From: Rubellimicrobium arenae
GTDB taxonomy: Bacteria > Pseudomonadota > Alphaproteobacteria > Rhodobacterales > Rhodobacteraceae
Direction of reading: 5' to 3'
Length of the DNA: 64,000 bases
Assembly: GCF_017916295.1 (NCBI RefSeq)
Contig: NZ_JAFMSS010000001.1
Span: forward strand, 1 to 64,000
Positions 27,008 through 36,910 of this stretch are shown one piece after another. Under the pieces are notes generated by a model. The model saw only the letters and a list, made by a program, of their open reading frames with translations, ran no database searches and was not told the DNA's origin. The first letter of the stretch is position 1. Each line of letters starts with the position of its first letter. Both the position numbers and the translations under genes were made by a program.

Positions 27008-27607
27008 TCACGCCTCCAGTTCGGCGTCCCAGTAGAGGTAGTCGGTCCAGGAGTCGTGGAGGTAGTTGGGCGGGAACTTGCGCCCGATGTTCCGCAGATC
27101 CTCGGACCCCGGCTGGCGGGGCGGACGCCGCAGGGACAGCCCCGCCTGCCGGAGCGACTTGGACCCCTTGTGGAGGTTGCAGGACGAGCAGGCCGCGACC
27201 ACGTTCTCCCAGCTCGTGAGGCCGCCCTTGGAGCGGGGCACCACGTGGTCGAAGGTCAGGTCGCCCCTAGCGCCGCAGTACTGGCAGCAGAACTCGTCGC
27301 GCAGGAACAGGTTGAACCGCGTGAAGGCCACCTGCTTCTGCGGCCTGACGTAGTCCTTGAGCACGACGACCGAGGGGATCCTGATCGTCGTCGTCGGCGA
27401 ATGGACGCATTCTTCGTAGGTCGCCACGATCTGCACGCGGTCGAGGAAGGCGGCCTTCACGGCCTCCTGCCAGGGCCAGAGCGATAGCGGGTAGTAGGAC
27501 AAGGGACGGTAATCGGCGTTCAGGACAAGTGCGGGATGATGGCGAAGTGATGCGGGATCCCGCACGAAGCTGGTCCGAAACTCTTCGTCCGTCGCCAGTG
27601 CCGTCAT
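27008..27607 (-). CDS. HNH endonuclease family protein
   Basis: This 199-aa protein has an HNH/McrA-type nuclease centre: CQYCG, then LTFDHVVPRSKGG (the His-metal motif), W-E-N-V and ACSSCNLHKGSKS, so two CxxC pairs bind structural zinc. Residues 25-60 (ALVLNADYRPLSYYPLSLWPW) are typical of the widespread chromosomal HNH family of alphaproteobacteria, not of a phage terminase neighbour. ATG 27607 is chosen by domain fit. The biological role is unknown. Confidence 0.85.
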   Translation of the reverse strand: MTALATDEEFRTSFVRDPASLRHHPALVLNADYRPLSYYPLSLWPWQEAVKAAFLDRVQIVATYEECVHSPTTTIRIPSVVVLKDYVRPQKQVAFTRFNLFLRDEFCCQYCGARGDLTFDHVVPRSKGGLTSWENVVAACSSCNLHKGSKSLRQAGLSLRRPPRQPGSEDLRNIGRKFPPNYLHDSWTDYLYWDAELEA

Positions 27608-27728
27608 GCTTGCCCGACTCCCCGTCTCCGCATGTCCGTGTAACCCACTATATATCGGGCCAAACACGCGGCAAGCCTCGCTCCATCTCGACGCAAGGTA
27701 TCGCGGGAAGGTGACGGCACCGTGACAC

Positions 27729-28406
27729 TCAGACCACGCCGAGCCGTTCCCTCATGAAGGCCAGGGCGACGGACAGCCCGTCGGGCGCGATCCCGTGGGG
27801 GGTGCCTTTCATGATATGGGCATAGACTTCGGTCCAGCCGGCATCCTCGAGCGCGCGGGCGGCCTCGGGGAGGGCCTGGATCGGCACAACGTCGTCGAGG
27901 TCGCCGTGGACCAGCAGGACGGGCGGGCGGCACTGCGCCTCGTCGGCCAGGAGCTCGGGTTCGAGCAGGCGGCCCGAGAAGGCAACGACGCCCGCGACCG
28001 GATCCTCGCGGCGGGGCGCGACGTGCAGCGCCATCATGGTGCCCTGCGAGAAGCCGAACAGCATCACCTGCTCGGGCAGGAGATCCTCGTCCACCATGAC
28101 GCCGTCGAGGAAGGCCTGGAGGTCCTCGGCCGCGCGGAGGACGCCGTTCCGGGCCATCTCCTCGGAGGAGCCGTCGATCCAGGGGATCGGGAACCACTGG
28201 AGCCCGAAGGGCGCGCCGATGCAGGCCTCGGGGGCGTCGGGCGACAGGAAGAGCGTGTCGGGCATATGCTCGCCCAGCGGCTCGGCCAGCCCGATCAGGT
28301 CCTTGCCGTTCGCGCCGTAGCCGTGGAGGAACACGACGCAGGAGCGGGTCTCGCCCGAGAGGGGTTCGACCCGTTCGGCCCGAAGCGCGCGCGTGGGCTT
28401 GTCCAT
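27729..28406 (-). CDS. Alpha/beta-hydrolase carboxylesterase (phospholipase/carboxylesterase family)
   Basis: This 225-aa cytoplasmic hydrolase has the oxyanion motif FLHGYGANGKDL (residues 26-37), nucleophile Ser120 in GFSQG, an aspartate at 171-172 (HGDLDDVVP) and His204 in GTPHGI. It belongs to the acyl-protein-thioesterase-like group of short esterases. ATG 28406 follows AAGGA by 8 nt. The natural substrate is not evident. It lies 61 bp after the glycosylase gene stop on the same strand. Confidence 0.85.
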   Translation of the reverse strand: MDKPTRALRAERVEPLSGETRSCVVFLHGYGANGKDLIGLAEPLGEHMPDTLFLSPDAPEACIGAPFGLQWFPIPWIDGSSEEMARNGVLRAAEDLQAFLDGVMVDEDLLPEQVMLFGFSQGTMMALHVAPRREDPVAGVVAFSGRLLEPELLADEAQCRPPVLLVHGDLDDVVPIQALPEAARALEDAGWTEVYAHIMKGTPHGIAPDGLSVALAFMRERLGVV

Positions 28407-28467
28407 GTTCCATCCTTCCGTGACGTGGCCGCGCGGAGATAGCGCGGGGCACCGGGCCAAGCCAGTG

Positions 28468-29091
28468 TCAGCGGACGCCCTCGCGGGACTTCACCAGGTG
28501 GTAGTAGCCCCAGAGGATGCGGGCGGCCACGGCCCGCCAGGGCGACCACGCCTCGGCCATCTGGCGCAGGGCGGCTTCCCTCGGGCGGTCGGGCAGGTCG
28601 AAGAGCAGCCGCACGCCTTCCTGGAGGGCGAGGTCGGCGGGGGCGAAGACATCGGCATGGCCCAGCGCGAACATCGCATACATCTCGGCGGTCCAGCGGC
28701 CGATGCCCGGGACGTGGATCAGCCGGGCGATCACCTCCTCGGTCGGGAGGCCGCGGAGCGAGTCGTAGTCGATCCCTTCGGCGGCCAGGGCCTTGGCGTA
28801 GCGGACCTTCTGCCGCGACAGTCCGACAGCGCGGAGCTGCTCCTCGGGCGCGGCCAGGACGGCCTCGGGGCTGGTGAGCCCCTGCTCGACCATCCGGTTC
28901 CAGATCGACGTCGCCGCCGCCGTCGAGACCTGCTGGCTCACGATGGCGGACAGGAGCCGGTCGAAGCCGTCCGGATAACGGCGGAGCGGCAGCGGCGCGG
29001 CCATGGCATAGGCGGTGGCGAACCGCGGCTCGCGCGCGCCGAGCCAGGCGGCGCCTTCCTCGATGCAGTCGTTGGACTGGATGATCCTCAT
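28468..29091 (-). CDS. DNA-3-methyladenine glycosylase II (AlkA-like)
   Basis: This 207-aa HhH-GPD glycosylase excises alkylated bases. The helix-hairpin-helix HVPGIGRWTAE is at about residues 126-136 and the catalytic aspartate is Asp153 in FAPADLAL. It lacks the extra N-terminal domain of E. coli AlkA, as in many short bacterial forms. Its start overlaps the cobK stop by 4 bp (ATGA), placing a repair gene at the end of a cobalamin operon. The link is probably incidental. Confidence 0.87.
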   Translation of the reverse strand: MRIIQSNDCIEEGAAWLGAREPRFATAYAMAAPLPLRRYPDGFDRLLSAIVSQQVSTAAATSIWNRMVEQGLTSPEAVLAAPEEQLRAVGLSRQKVRYAKALAAEGIDYDSLRGLPTEEVIARLIHVPGIGRWTAEMYAMFALGHADVFAPADLALQEGVRLLFDLPDRPREAALRQMAEAWSPWRAVAARILWGYYHLVKSREGVR

Positions 29092-29849
29092 GCCCCCGAG
29101 ATAGACGCGCCAGAACAAAACGGCAACCGGTCGATCCAGGCCAGGGCCTCGTCGACCGTCGGCACCACATGGAGCCCGGGCGGGACCGGAGGGCGGCGCA
29201 GCAGCATGACCTCGAGGCCAAGGGCGCGGGCGGCGTCCAGCTTGGGGCGGGCGTCGCCGGCGCCGGAATCCTTGGCGACCAGATGCGTCACGCCGAGCCG
29301 GCGGAACTGGTCGATCTCGCTGGCCAGGTCAAAGGGTGCGCGGGCCTGGACGAAGCCGCCCGGAAACGGGAACGGCCCGGCGGGCGGGTCGATGACCCTG
29401 AGATGGACGCGGCGCACCGCCAGCCCGCTCCAGGCCGGCAGCGACTGGCGGCCGGTGGCGAGGAACACCACCGCCTCCGGGGGGAGCCGGCGCTTGGCCT
29501 CGGACTCGTCGGCGACGAAGGTCCAGCGATCCGCCGGCCCGGGTTGCCATCCGGGCCGTTCAAGCCGCAGGAGGGGAATGCCGAGTTCGCTGCAGATCCG
29601 GTGCGTCCGGGCGGTGATGCGGGCCGCGAAAGGGTGGGTGGCGTCGATCACCGCGCCGATGCCGTGGGACGTGACGAACCGGGCGAACCCCTCGTCGCCG
29701 CCGAAGCCGCCCTGCCGGGTCGGGATCGGGAGCGGCGCCGGCGTCCGCGTCGCCCCGGCCAGCGAGGCCCAGGCCGGGACCTTCGCCGCCGCGAGCCGTT
29801 CGGCCAGGCGGCGCGCCTCCGAGGTCCCCGACAGCAGCAGGAGCGTCAC
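29088..29849 (-). CDS. cobK: Precorrin-6A reductase
   Basis: This 253-aa enzyme reduces precorrin-6A (or its cobalt form) with NADPH in cobalamin synthesis. LLLLSGTSEARRLAERL opens the protein, AVIDATHPFAARIT follows (about residues 68-81), and FPFPGGFVQARAPFD and THLVAKDSGA match CobK/CbiJ. I choose the GTG at 29849 because it overlaps the cbiD stop as GTGA; upstream frame is antisense to other genes. It overlaps the glycosylase gene by 4 bp. Confidence 0.9.
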   Translation of the reverse strand: MTLLLLSGTSEARRLAERLAAAKVPAWASLAGATRTPAPLPIPTRQGGFGGDEGFARFVTSHGIGAVIDATHPFAARITARTHRICSELGIPLLRLERPGWQPGPADRWTFVADESEAKRRLPPEAVVFLATGRQSLPAWSGLAVRRVHLRVIDPPAGPFPFPGGFVQARAPFDLASEIDQFRRLGVTHLVAKDSGAGDARPKLDAARALGLEVMLLRRPPVPPGLHVVPTVDEALAWIDRLPFCSGASISGA

Positions 29850-30904
29850 GGCCCGGCCTGGGCGATCACGGCCCCGGCCCGGTCCACGATCACCACATCG
29901 GCGGCGATCCCGGCCCCTTCCAGCATCGCGTCGAGCCGCAGCCGCGCCTCGCGAGCGACCCGCTCGGCCAGGAGGGGCCCACTCTGGGTCAGCGCGGCGA
30001 GCCCGGTCGGAGCCTCGGCGATACGGGGGTCCCCGGCCCAGTCGGCCAGGCGGGCCATGTCTAGCTGGCTTCGGCCCGAATGCAGGTCCTGCGCGCCCTG
30101 GGCGAACTTGGCGATCTTGCCGAAGCCGCCGCCCAGGGTGACGCGCGGGACCGGGTGGCGGCGCAGGTACTTCAGCATCCCGCCCGCGAAATCCCCCATG
30201 TCGATCATGGCGATCTCGGGGAGGCCATGGAGCGCGCGGACGGCGGCTTCGCTCGTGGCGCCGGTGCAGCCCGCCACATGGCCGAGCCCCGAGGCGCGCG
30301 CGACGTCGATGCCCCGGTGGATCGAGGCGATCCAGGCGGCGCAGGAGAAGGGGCGCACGATCCCGGTCGTCCCGAGGATCGAGAGACCGCCGACGATGCC
30401 GAGCCGAGGATTCCAGGTCCTGGCCGCGATCTCCTCGCCCCCGGGGACCGAGACCGTGATCTCGATGTCGGGGGGCTGGCCGAACTCGGATGCCAGGGTG
30501 GCGACCACCTCGTCCATCATGGAGCGCGGCACCGGATTGATGGCAGGCTCGCCGGGGGGGATGGGCAGGCCCGGACGGGTCACGGTGCCGACCCCGGGGC
30601 CGGCGCGGAAGGTCACGCCGGACGTCCCACGGGTCACGCGCGCCAGGATCATGGCCCCATGGGTCACGTCGGGATCGTCGCCGGCGTCCTTGACGATCCC
30701 CGCTTCGGCCCAGCCCTCGCCCTCGTTGCGATGCGCGACCGCGAAGCTGGGCGTCTCGCCTCGAGGCAGCGTGAGCTGGACGGTGTCCGGCCAGTCGCCC
30801 CCCCAGAGCCGCAGGAGCGCGGCCTTGGTGGCCGCCGTCGCGCAGGCGCCGGTGGTCCAGCCCCGCCGAAGGGGCGGCGCGTCGGGAGGGGGCAAGGTGG
30901 TCAC
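29846..30904 (-). CDS. cbiD: Cobalt-precorrin-5B C1-methyltransferase
   Basis: This 352-aa enzyme methylates C1 of the corrin precursor using AdoMet. The family N terminus RRGWTTGACATAATKAAL is at about residues 13-30; GVGTVTRPGLPIPPGEPAINPVPR and NPRLGIVGGLSILGTTGIVRPF are strong signatures. CbiD is classed with the cobalt-early route, but is also found in alphaproteobacteria lacking CobF. It is divergent from cobA, with 140 bp between them and no cobalamin riboswitch that I can see. Confidence 0.92.
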   Translation of the reverse strand: MTTLPPPDAPPLRRGWTTGACATAATKAALLRLWGGDWPDTVQLTLPRGETPSFAVAHRNEGEGWAEAGIVKDAGDDPDVTHGAMILARVTRGTSGVTFRAGPGVGTVTRPGLPIPPGEPAINPVPRSMMDEVVATLASEFGQPPDIEITVSVPGGEEIAARTWNPRLGIVGGLSILGTTGIVRPFSCAAWIASIHRGIDVARASGLGHVAGCTGATSEAAVRALHGLPEIAMIDMGDFAGGMLKYLRRHPVPRVTLGGGFGKIAKFAQGAQDLHSGRSQLDMARLADWAGDPRIAEAPTGLAALTQSGPLLAERVAREARLRLDAMLEGAGIAADVVIVDRAGAVIAQAGP

Positions 30905-31044
30905 GGTCCGACATGATGGGGCCGGACAAGCCGGGCCGCAAGGGGATGCCGGCCGACGCGGCTGGGACCGGGCCGGGTCGCGCGCGGTCCGGAGGGTGTC
31001 GGGTTCCGTCTTTCCGGGCGGCGTCTTCGCGCCTATGAGGGCGC

Positions 31045-31866
<822 letters not shown>

Positions 31867-31870
31867 CCGG

Positions 31871-33181
31871 ATGGGCGGGCTGATCGTCGCGGCGCCCTCC
31901 TCGGGGTCGGGCAAGACCACGGTGACGCTGGGCCTGCTGCGGGCGCTGTCACGGAAGGGAGTGCCGGTTCGCGCCGCGAAGTCCGGGCCCGACTACATCG
32001 ATCCACGGTTCCACGAGGCGGCCTGCGGGCAACCCTGCGTGAACCTCGACGCCTGGGCCATGAGCGAGGATCGGCTGCGGTCCCTGGCCGCGGGGGGCGG
32101 GCTCCTGGTCATCGAGGGGGCAATGGGCCTGTTCGACGGGGCGCCCCCCGACGGACGCGGCGCGACCGCGGATCTGGCGCGGCTGCTGGACCTGCCCGTC
32201 GTCCTTGTCGTCGATGCGAGCCGGATGGCGCAGTCGATCGGCCCCCTCGTTGCCGGGTTCGCGCGGCACGATCCCCGCGTGAAGGTGGCCGGGGTGATCC
32301 TGAACAAGGTCGGCTCCGAGCGTCATGCGCGGATGCTGCGCCGCGCGGTCGAAGCCGTCGGCCTGCCGGTGCTGGGACTTCTTGGCCGGAGCGGCGACCT
32401 TGCCCACCCGTCCCGGCACCTCGGGCTCGTGCAGGCGGGGGAGCGGCCGGACCTCGACGCCTTCCTGGACGCGGCGGCGGACCGGATCGAGGCAGGACTG
32501 GACCTCGATGCCCTGGTGGCGCTAGGGGCTGGCACCCGGCTCGGGCCGGGACCTCGATGTCCCAGCGTCGCGCCGCCCGCCCAGCGCATCGCGATCGCGC
32601 GGGACGAGGCCTTTGCCTTTGCCTATCCGCACCTGCTGTCGGACTGGCGGGCGCAGGGGGCGGAGCTGGCCTTCTTTTCACCCCTCGCCGACGAAGCGGT
32701 TCCCGAGGTCGATCTCGTCATCCTCCCCGGCGGCTACCCCGAGCTGCACGCCGGTCGCATCGCGGGGGCGTCCGTGTTCATGCAATCCCTCAGGTCTCCG
32801 TCGCAAGCCTCTGACATATATGGGGAGTGCGGGGGATACATGGTGCTGGGGGACAGCCTCGTGGATGCCGAGGGGGTCACCCATGGCATGGCGGGCCTCC
32901 TGTCGCTCGAGACCTCCTTCGCGACACGGCGGCTGCACTTGGGCTACCGGGAGGTGGACGCCTTGGGAGGTCCGTTCCCGGGACGCTGGACCGCGCACGA
33001 GTTCCATTACGCCACGACCGTCCGGGCCGAGGGTCCGCCACTGTTCCGGGCCCGGGATGCCGAAGGCACGCAGCTTCCGCCCATGGGCCTGCGCCGGGGC
33101 CGGGTCTCAGGAAGTTTCGCCCATCTGATCGACCGTGTGGATGGACAGGTCGCCACGCCCCGACTAACGGTCGGATCATGA
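31871..33181 (+). CDS. cobB: Cobyrinic (hydrogenobyrinic) acid a,c-diamide synthase
   Basis: This 436-aa enzyme amidates the a and c side chains of the corrin ring using ATP and glutamine. The P-loop APSSGSGKTTVTLGLLRAL is at residues 8-26, GPDYIDPRFHE and EGAMGLFDG follow, and the glutamine-amidotransferase cysteine is in YGECGGYMVLGD. ATG 31871 is the only start that puts the P-loop at the N terminus. It overlaps the MFS gene by 4 bp. Confidence 0.93.
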   Translation: MGGLIVAAPSSGSGKTTVTLGLLRALSRKGVPVRAAKSGPDYIDPRFHEAACGQPCVNLDAWAMSEDRLRSLAAGGGLLVIEGAMGLFDGAPPDGRGATADLARLLDLPVVLVVDASRMAQSIGPLVAGFARHDPRVKVAGVILNKVGSERHARMLRRAVEAVGLPVLGLLGRSGDLAHPSRHLGLVQAGERPDLDAFLDAAADRIEAGLDLDALVALGAGTRLGPGPRCPSVAPPAQRIAIARDEAFAFAYPHLLSDWRAQGAELAFFSPLADEAVPEVDLVILPGGYPELHAGRIAGASVFMQSLRSPSQASDIYGECGGYMVLGDSLVDAEGVTHGMAGLLSLETSFATRRLHLGYREVDALGGPFPGRWTAHEFHYATTVRAEGPPLFRARDAEGTQLPPMGLRRGRVSGSFAHLIDRVDGQVATPRLTVGS

Positions 33182-34410
33182 CCGAGATCGCCGCCGTCAG
33201 CACACCGCTCCCCGACGACCGCCGCGCCCGCCGCAACGTGGGCGTGCTCGTGGCCGCGCAGGCGATCCTGGGCAGCCAGGTCACGATGGTGTTCGTGGTC
33301 GGCGGGCTGGCCGGGAACATGCTGGCGCCGATCCACTGCCTCGCCACGCTCCCCATCTCGATGATCGTGTTCGGGGCAATGCTGACCGCGCCGTGGCTGT
33401 CGGGCTTCATGCAGAGGCACGGGCGCAGGGCCGGGTTCTTCCTTGGGGTGGCCGGGGGGGCGCTGGGATCGGCGCTCGCGGCCTGGGGGCTCTCGACGTC
33501 CAGCTTCCCGACCTTCCTGGCCGGCAGCTTCCTGACGGGGACCTACATGGCGGCGCAGGGCTTCTACCGCTTCGCCGCCACCGACACCGCCTCGGACAGC
33601 TTCAAGCCCAAGGCGATTTCCTGGGTCATGGCCGGGGGCCTGATCTCGGCGCTGACCGGGCCGCAGCTCGTCAAGGTCACCACCGACATGTTCGCGGTGC
33701 CGTTCCTGGGCACCTACCTCGCCGCCATGATCATCAGCGTGGTGGGCGCGCCGCTGTTCCTGCTCCTGGATGTTCCCGCCCCGCCACGGGGCGAGGCGCG
33801 GCCCGCGGGGGGACCGTCCTGGGGGGAGCTGCTGTCGCGGCCGCCCATCCTGGTCGCCGTGGTCTGCGCGATGGTGTCCTACGCCCTCATGAACCTCGTG
33901 ATGACCTCGACCCCGCTGGCGATCGTGGGCTGCGGCTACACGGCCGGGAATGCGGCGGACGTCATCTCGGCGCATGTGCTGGCCATGTTCGTGCCGTCCT
34001 TCTTCACCGGCCATCTCGTGACGCGGTTCGGAGCGCAAAGGGTCGTGATGGCGGGCCTCGTCCTGCTGGCTCTGGCCGGAGGCGTGGCGCTGTCGGGGGT
34101 GGAGCTGTCGCACTTCTTCGGCACCCTGATGCTCCTGGGGCTGGGATGGAACTTCGGGTTCATCGGCGCGACCTCGATGCTGACGGCCGCTCATTCGCCG
34201 GCCGAGCGCGGACGCGTTCAGGGCATGAACGACTCGATCGTCATGGGCTGCGTGACGCTGGCCTCGCTGGCCTCCGGGGGGCTCATGAATTGCGCGGGCG
34301 GAAGCGCGGTGGAGGGGTGGCACCTCGTCAACCTGGCGATGGCCCCGTTCCTGGTGTTGGCCGGTGCGGCGCTGATCTGGCTGTCGATGCGGCCCCGGCC
34401 GGTGCGCTGA
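33178..34410 (+). CDS. MFS transporter coupled to cobB
   Basis: This 410-aa protein has about 12 hydrophobic helices and a major-facilitator layout: short loop GFMQRHGRRAGFFLG between helices 2 and 3, a basic/acidic central loop near residue 205, and RFGAQRVVMAG in the second half. Its ATG overlaps the cobB stop (ATGA), so expression is probably tied to cobalamin synthesis. Substrate is unknown; a cobalamin-related solute or pathway intermediate is only a guess from context. It ends 1 bp before the convergent NDUFAF6-like gene. Confidence 0.82.
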   Translation: MTEIAAVSTPLPDDRRARRNVGVLVAAQAILGSQVTMVFVVGGLAGNMLAPIHCLATLPISMIVFGAMLTAPWLSGFMQRHGRRAGFFLGVAGGALGSALAAWGLSTSSFPTFLAGSFLTGTYMAAQGFYRFAATDTASDSFKPKAISWVMAGGLISALTGPQLVKVTTDMFAVPFLGTYLAAMIISVVGAPLFLLLDVPAPPRGEARPAGGPSWGELLSRPPILVAVVCAMVSYALMNLVMTSTPLAIVGCGYTAGNAADVISAHVLAMFVPSFFTGHLVTRFGAQRVVMAGLVLLALAGGVALSGVELSHFFGTLMLLGLGWNFGFIGATSMLTAAHSPAERGRVQGMNDSIVMGCVTLASLASGGLMNCAGGSAVEGWHLVNLAMAPFLVLAGAALIWLSMRPRPVR

Positions 34411-34411
34411 C

Positions 34412-35173
34412 CTACCAGCCGTTGCGGAGCGCGGCCCACAGGAGCCGCAGGCGCTTCATCCCCTCGGGCGGGGCGAGTTGGCCTTGGAGCGCGGCGTCGG
34501 GGTTACGGGCGGCTGCGGCCAGGACGGGGCCGGCCAGGGTCACGGCGCGGAGAGCGGGCACGGCGGGGCCGAACCGGGCCCGACGCGCCTCGGCCAGGGT
34601 GGCGAGCCCCTCCTCGGCCAGGCCGCGGATGACCGCCGGCGACGGATCGGCCAGACCGCGATTATGGCTGGACAGGTCGGGCAAGGCCTGGAGCCAGGAG
34701 GCAAGCCCGCCCGCGAAGCCCGCCTGGAACACCGCCTCGCGCGTGGGCATGGGCGCCCCCAGCCCGGCGCAGGAGGCCCAGAGCAGGTTGCCCGCCGTGC
34801 CCTCCAGGTACGGTCGAAGCTCGGCGGCCGTGAATGGCTCGGCCACGATGTCACGGCGACGGGCTTCGATCAGGGCGTCGAGAGGTGCGGGGTCAAGACG
34901 CCCTGCGCGCACGAGGTCGCCGAACGGGCCCGCGATCTCGTGGGCGGGCGACGGCTGGCCGGCGGCGGCGTTCTCGACCACGTCGCGCCACCATTGAAGG
35001 CGCATCTCGGCCAGCATCGGCTCACGCGTGACCCAGGGCGCGCGAGCCACCTCGAGGTTGAAGGCGTAGAGCGGGAACAGCAGCGCACGCGCGGGCGGCG
35101 GCGCGGCCATGGCCGCCCGGAACCGGTCCGGGTCGCCCCGCTCCACCAGGGCGGCACAGGCCTCGAGGCTCAT
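34412..35173 (-). CDS. Squalene/phytoene synthase-fold protein, NDUFAF6-like (no Asp-rich motifs)
   Basis: This 253-aa protein has the all-helical squalene/phytoene synthase fold (LYAFNLEVARAPWV, LQWWRDVVENA, FTAAELRPYLEGTAGNLLW). The two DxxxD metal-binding motifs that active phytoene synthases need are absent from the usual places, which resembles the mitochondrial complex I assembly factor NDUFAF6 and its alphaproteobacterial relatives. A role in respiratory complex I assembly is therefore likelier than carotenoid synthesis. It overlaps the cimA stop by 4 bp. Confidence 0.78.
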   Translation of the reverse strand: MSLEACAALVERGDPDRFRAAMAAPPPARALLFPLYAFNLEVARAPWVTREPMLAEMRLQWWRDVVENAAAGQPSPAHEIAGPFGDLVRAGRLDPAPLDALIEARRRDIVAEPFTAAELRPYLEGTAGNLLWASCAGLGAPMPTREAVFQAGFAGGLASWLQALPDLSSHNRGLADPSPAVIRGLAEEGLATLAEARRARFGPAVPALRAVTLAGPVLAAAARNPDAALQGQLAPPEGMKRLRLLWAALRNGW

Positions 35174-36795
35174 GCCGGCACCGGGGCGCCGTCGCGGACG
35201 AGCTTCCAGGTGATCGCGTCCACGAGGGCGTCGAAGCTGGCATCGATGATGTTGCCCGACACGCCGACCGTGGTCCATTGCCGGCCCTGCCCATCCTCGC
35301 TGTCGATGACAACGCGGGTCACGGCCTCGGTGCCGCTGCCGACGATACGGACGGCGAAGTCGGCGAGGCGAAGGTCGTCGATGTAGTCCTGCAGCACCCC
35401 CAGGTCGGCGGCGAGGGCGCGGGACAGCGCGTGGACCGGTCCGGTGTCGCCCTCTTCGGGGGTATGGTGGTTCTCGTGGAAGCTGGTGATCCGGCGGGCG
35501 CCGATCTGGATGGTCACCACGGCCTCGGACACGGTGACGATCTGCCCCTTGGCGTTGCGGCGGCGTTCGGAGATCACGCGGTAGCGTTCGACGTCGAAGT
35601 AGCCGGGGAGCAGGCCCAGCTCCTGCCGGGCGAGCAGCTCGAAGCTCGCCTGGGCGGTGTCGTAGGCGTAGCCCCTGGCCTCGCGGTCTTTGACGATCTC
35701 GAGGATGCGGGCGAGGCGCGGGTCGCCCGCCGGAACATCGAGGCCCGCCTCGCGCAGGCGCTGGCGCAGGTTGGACTGGCCCGCCTGGTTGGACATGGGG
35801 ACGATGCGTTCGTTCCCGACGCGGGCCGGGTCGATGTGCTCGTAGGTCGAGGGGTCCTTGGCGATGGCGCTGGCGTGGAGCCCCGCCTTGTGCGCGAAGG
35901 CCGAGCCGCCGACATAGGGGGCCTGCCGGGCGGGAACCCGGTTCAGGATGTCGTCGAGCATGCGGGACGCGCGCAGCAGCCCCCTGAGCGCGTCCTCGGT
36001 GACGCCGGTTTCGAACCGGGCCGCGAAGGGCTCCTTGAGGAGGAGCGTGGGGATGATCGTGGTGAGGTTGGCGTTGCCGCAACGCTCGCCCAGGCCGTTG
36101 AGCGTGCCCTGGATCTGGCGCGCGCCGGCCTCGACGGCAGCCAGGCTGTTGGCGACCGCATGGCCAGTGTCGTCGTGCGTATGGATGCCCAGGTGGTCGC
36201 CGGGGATGCCGGAGGCGATCACGGCCTCGACGGTCGAGCGGATCTCGTCCGGCAGGGTGCCGCCGTTGGTGTCGCACAGGATGACCCAGCGCGCGCCCTC
36301 CGAGTGGGCGGCGTGGAGGCAGGCCAGCGCATAGGCGGGGTCGGCGCGGTAGCCATCGAAGAAATGCTCGGCGTCGAACAGCGCCTCGCGGCCCTGGCCA
36401 CGGATATGGGCGAAGGAAGCGCGGATGTTCTCGACGTTCTCGTCGAGCGGGATGCCCAGGGCGGTGCGGACGTGGAATTCGTGGCTCTTGCCGACGAGGC
36501 AGACGGCGGGCGTCCGGGCGTTGAGCACGGCGGCCAGCACGTCGTCGTTCTCCGCCGAGCGGCCCGACCTCTTGGTCATGCCAAAGGCGGTCATGGTCGC
36601 GCGGGTCCGTGGCGCGGCGTCGAAGAAGTCCGAATCCGTGGGGTTCGCCCCGGGCCACCCCCCCTCGATGTAATCGACGCCAAGCGCGTCGAGCATCTGC
36701 CCGATGCGGATCTTCTCGGCGGTCGAGAACTGCACGCCCTGCGTCTGCTGCCCGTCGCGCAGCGTCGTGTCGTAGAGGTAAAGGCGGGAGGTCAT
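35170..36795 (-). CDS. cimA: Citramalate synthase
   Basis: This 541-aa enzyme condenses pyruvate and acetyl-CoA to (R)-citramalate, a threonine-independent route to 2-ketobutyrate and isoleucine. LYDTTLRDGQQTQGVQF (about residues 6-22) and HTHDDTGHAVANSLAAVEAGA are the HMG-CoA-lyase-like barrel motifs, and a C-terminal LeuA-type regulatory domain follows from about residue 390. Length fits long CimA better than short 2-isopropylmalate synthase. ATG 36795 follows AAAGGA by about 10 nt. Confidence 0.88.
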   Translation of the reverse strand: MTSRLYLYDTTLRDGQQTQGVQFSTAEKIRIGQMLDALGVDYIEGGWPGANPTDSDFFDAAPRTRATMTAFGMTKRSGRSAENDDVLAAVLNARTPAVCLVGKSHEFHVRTALGIPLDENVENIRASFAHIRGQGREALFDAEHFFDGYRADPAYALACLHAAHSEGARWVILCDTNGGTLPDEIRSTVEAVIASGIPGDHLGIHTHDDTGHAVANSLAAVEAGARQIQGTLNGLGERCGNANLTTIIPTLLLKEPFAARFETGVTEDALRGLLRASRMLDDILNRVPARQAPYVGGSAFAHKAGLHASAIAKDPSTYEHIDPARVGNERIVPMSNQAGQSNLRQRLREAGLDVPAGDPRLARILEIVKDREARGYAYDTAQASFELLARQELGLLPGYFDVERYRVISERRRNAKGQIVTVSEAVVTIQIGARRITSFHENHHTPEEGDTGPVHALSRALAADLGVLQDYIDDLRLADFAVRIVGSGTEAVTRVVIDSEDGQGRQWTTVGVSGNIIDASFDALVDAITWKLVRDGAPVPA

Positions 36796-36910
36796 CGGCA
36801 GCGTCCTTTGTGCCGTTCGGAGGCATCTCGGATGAGGAATCGGCCATGCGTCCCGAGGCACGACGCCCCAAAGGCCGATGACAGGTCGTTCGACGGGGAA
36901 CGGGCCGGCA

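Noticed and set aside
30905..31044. Cobalamin riboswitch between cbiD and cobA
   Set aside because: The B12-box GCCACTG core is absent on both strands and the gap is too short for the full structure plus promoters.
34412..35173. Carotenoid phytoene synthase (crtB)
   Set aside because: No crt neighbours and both aspartate-rich motifs are missing; NDUFAF6-like is the better reading.
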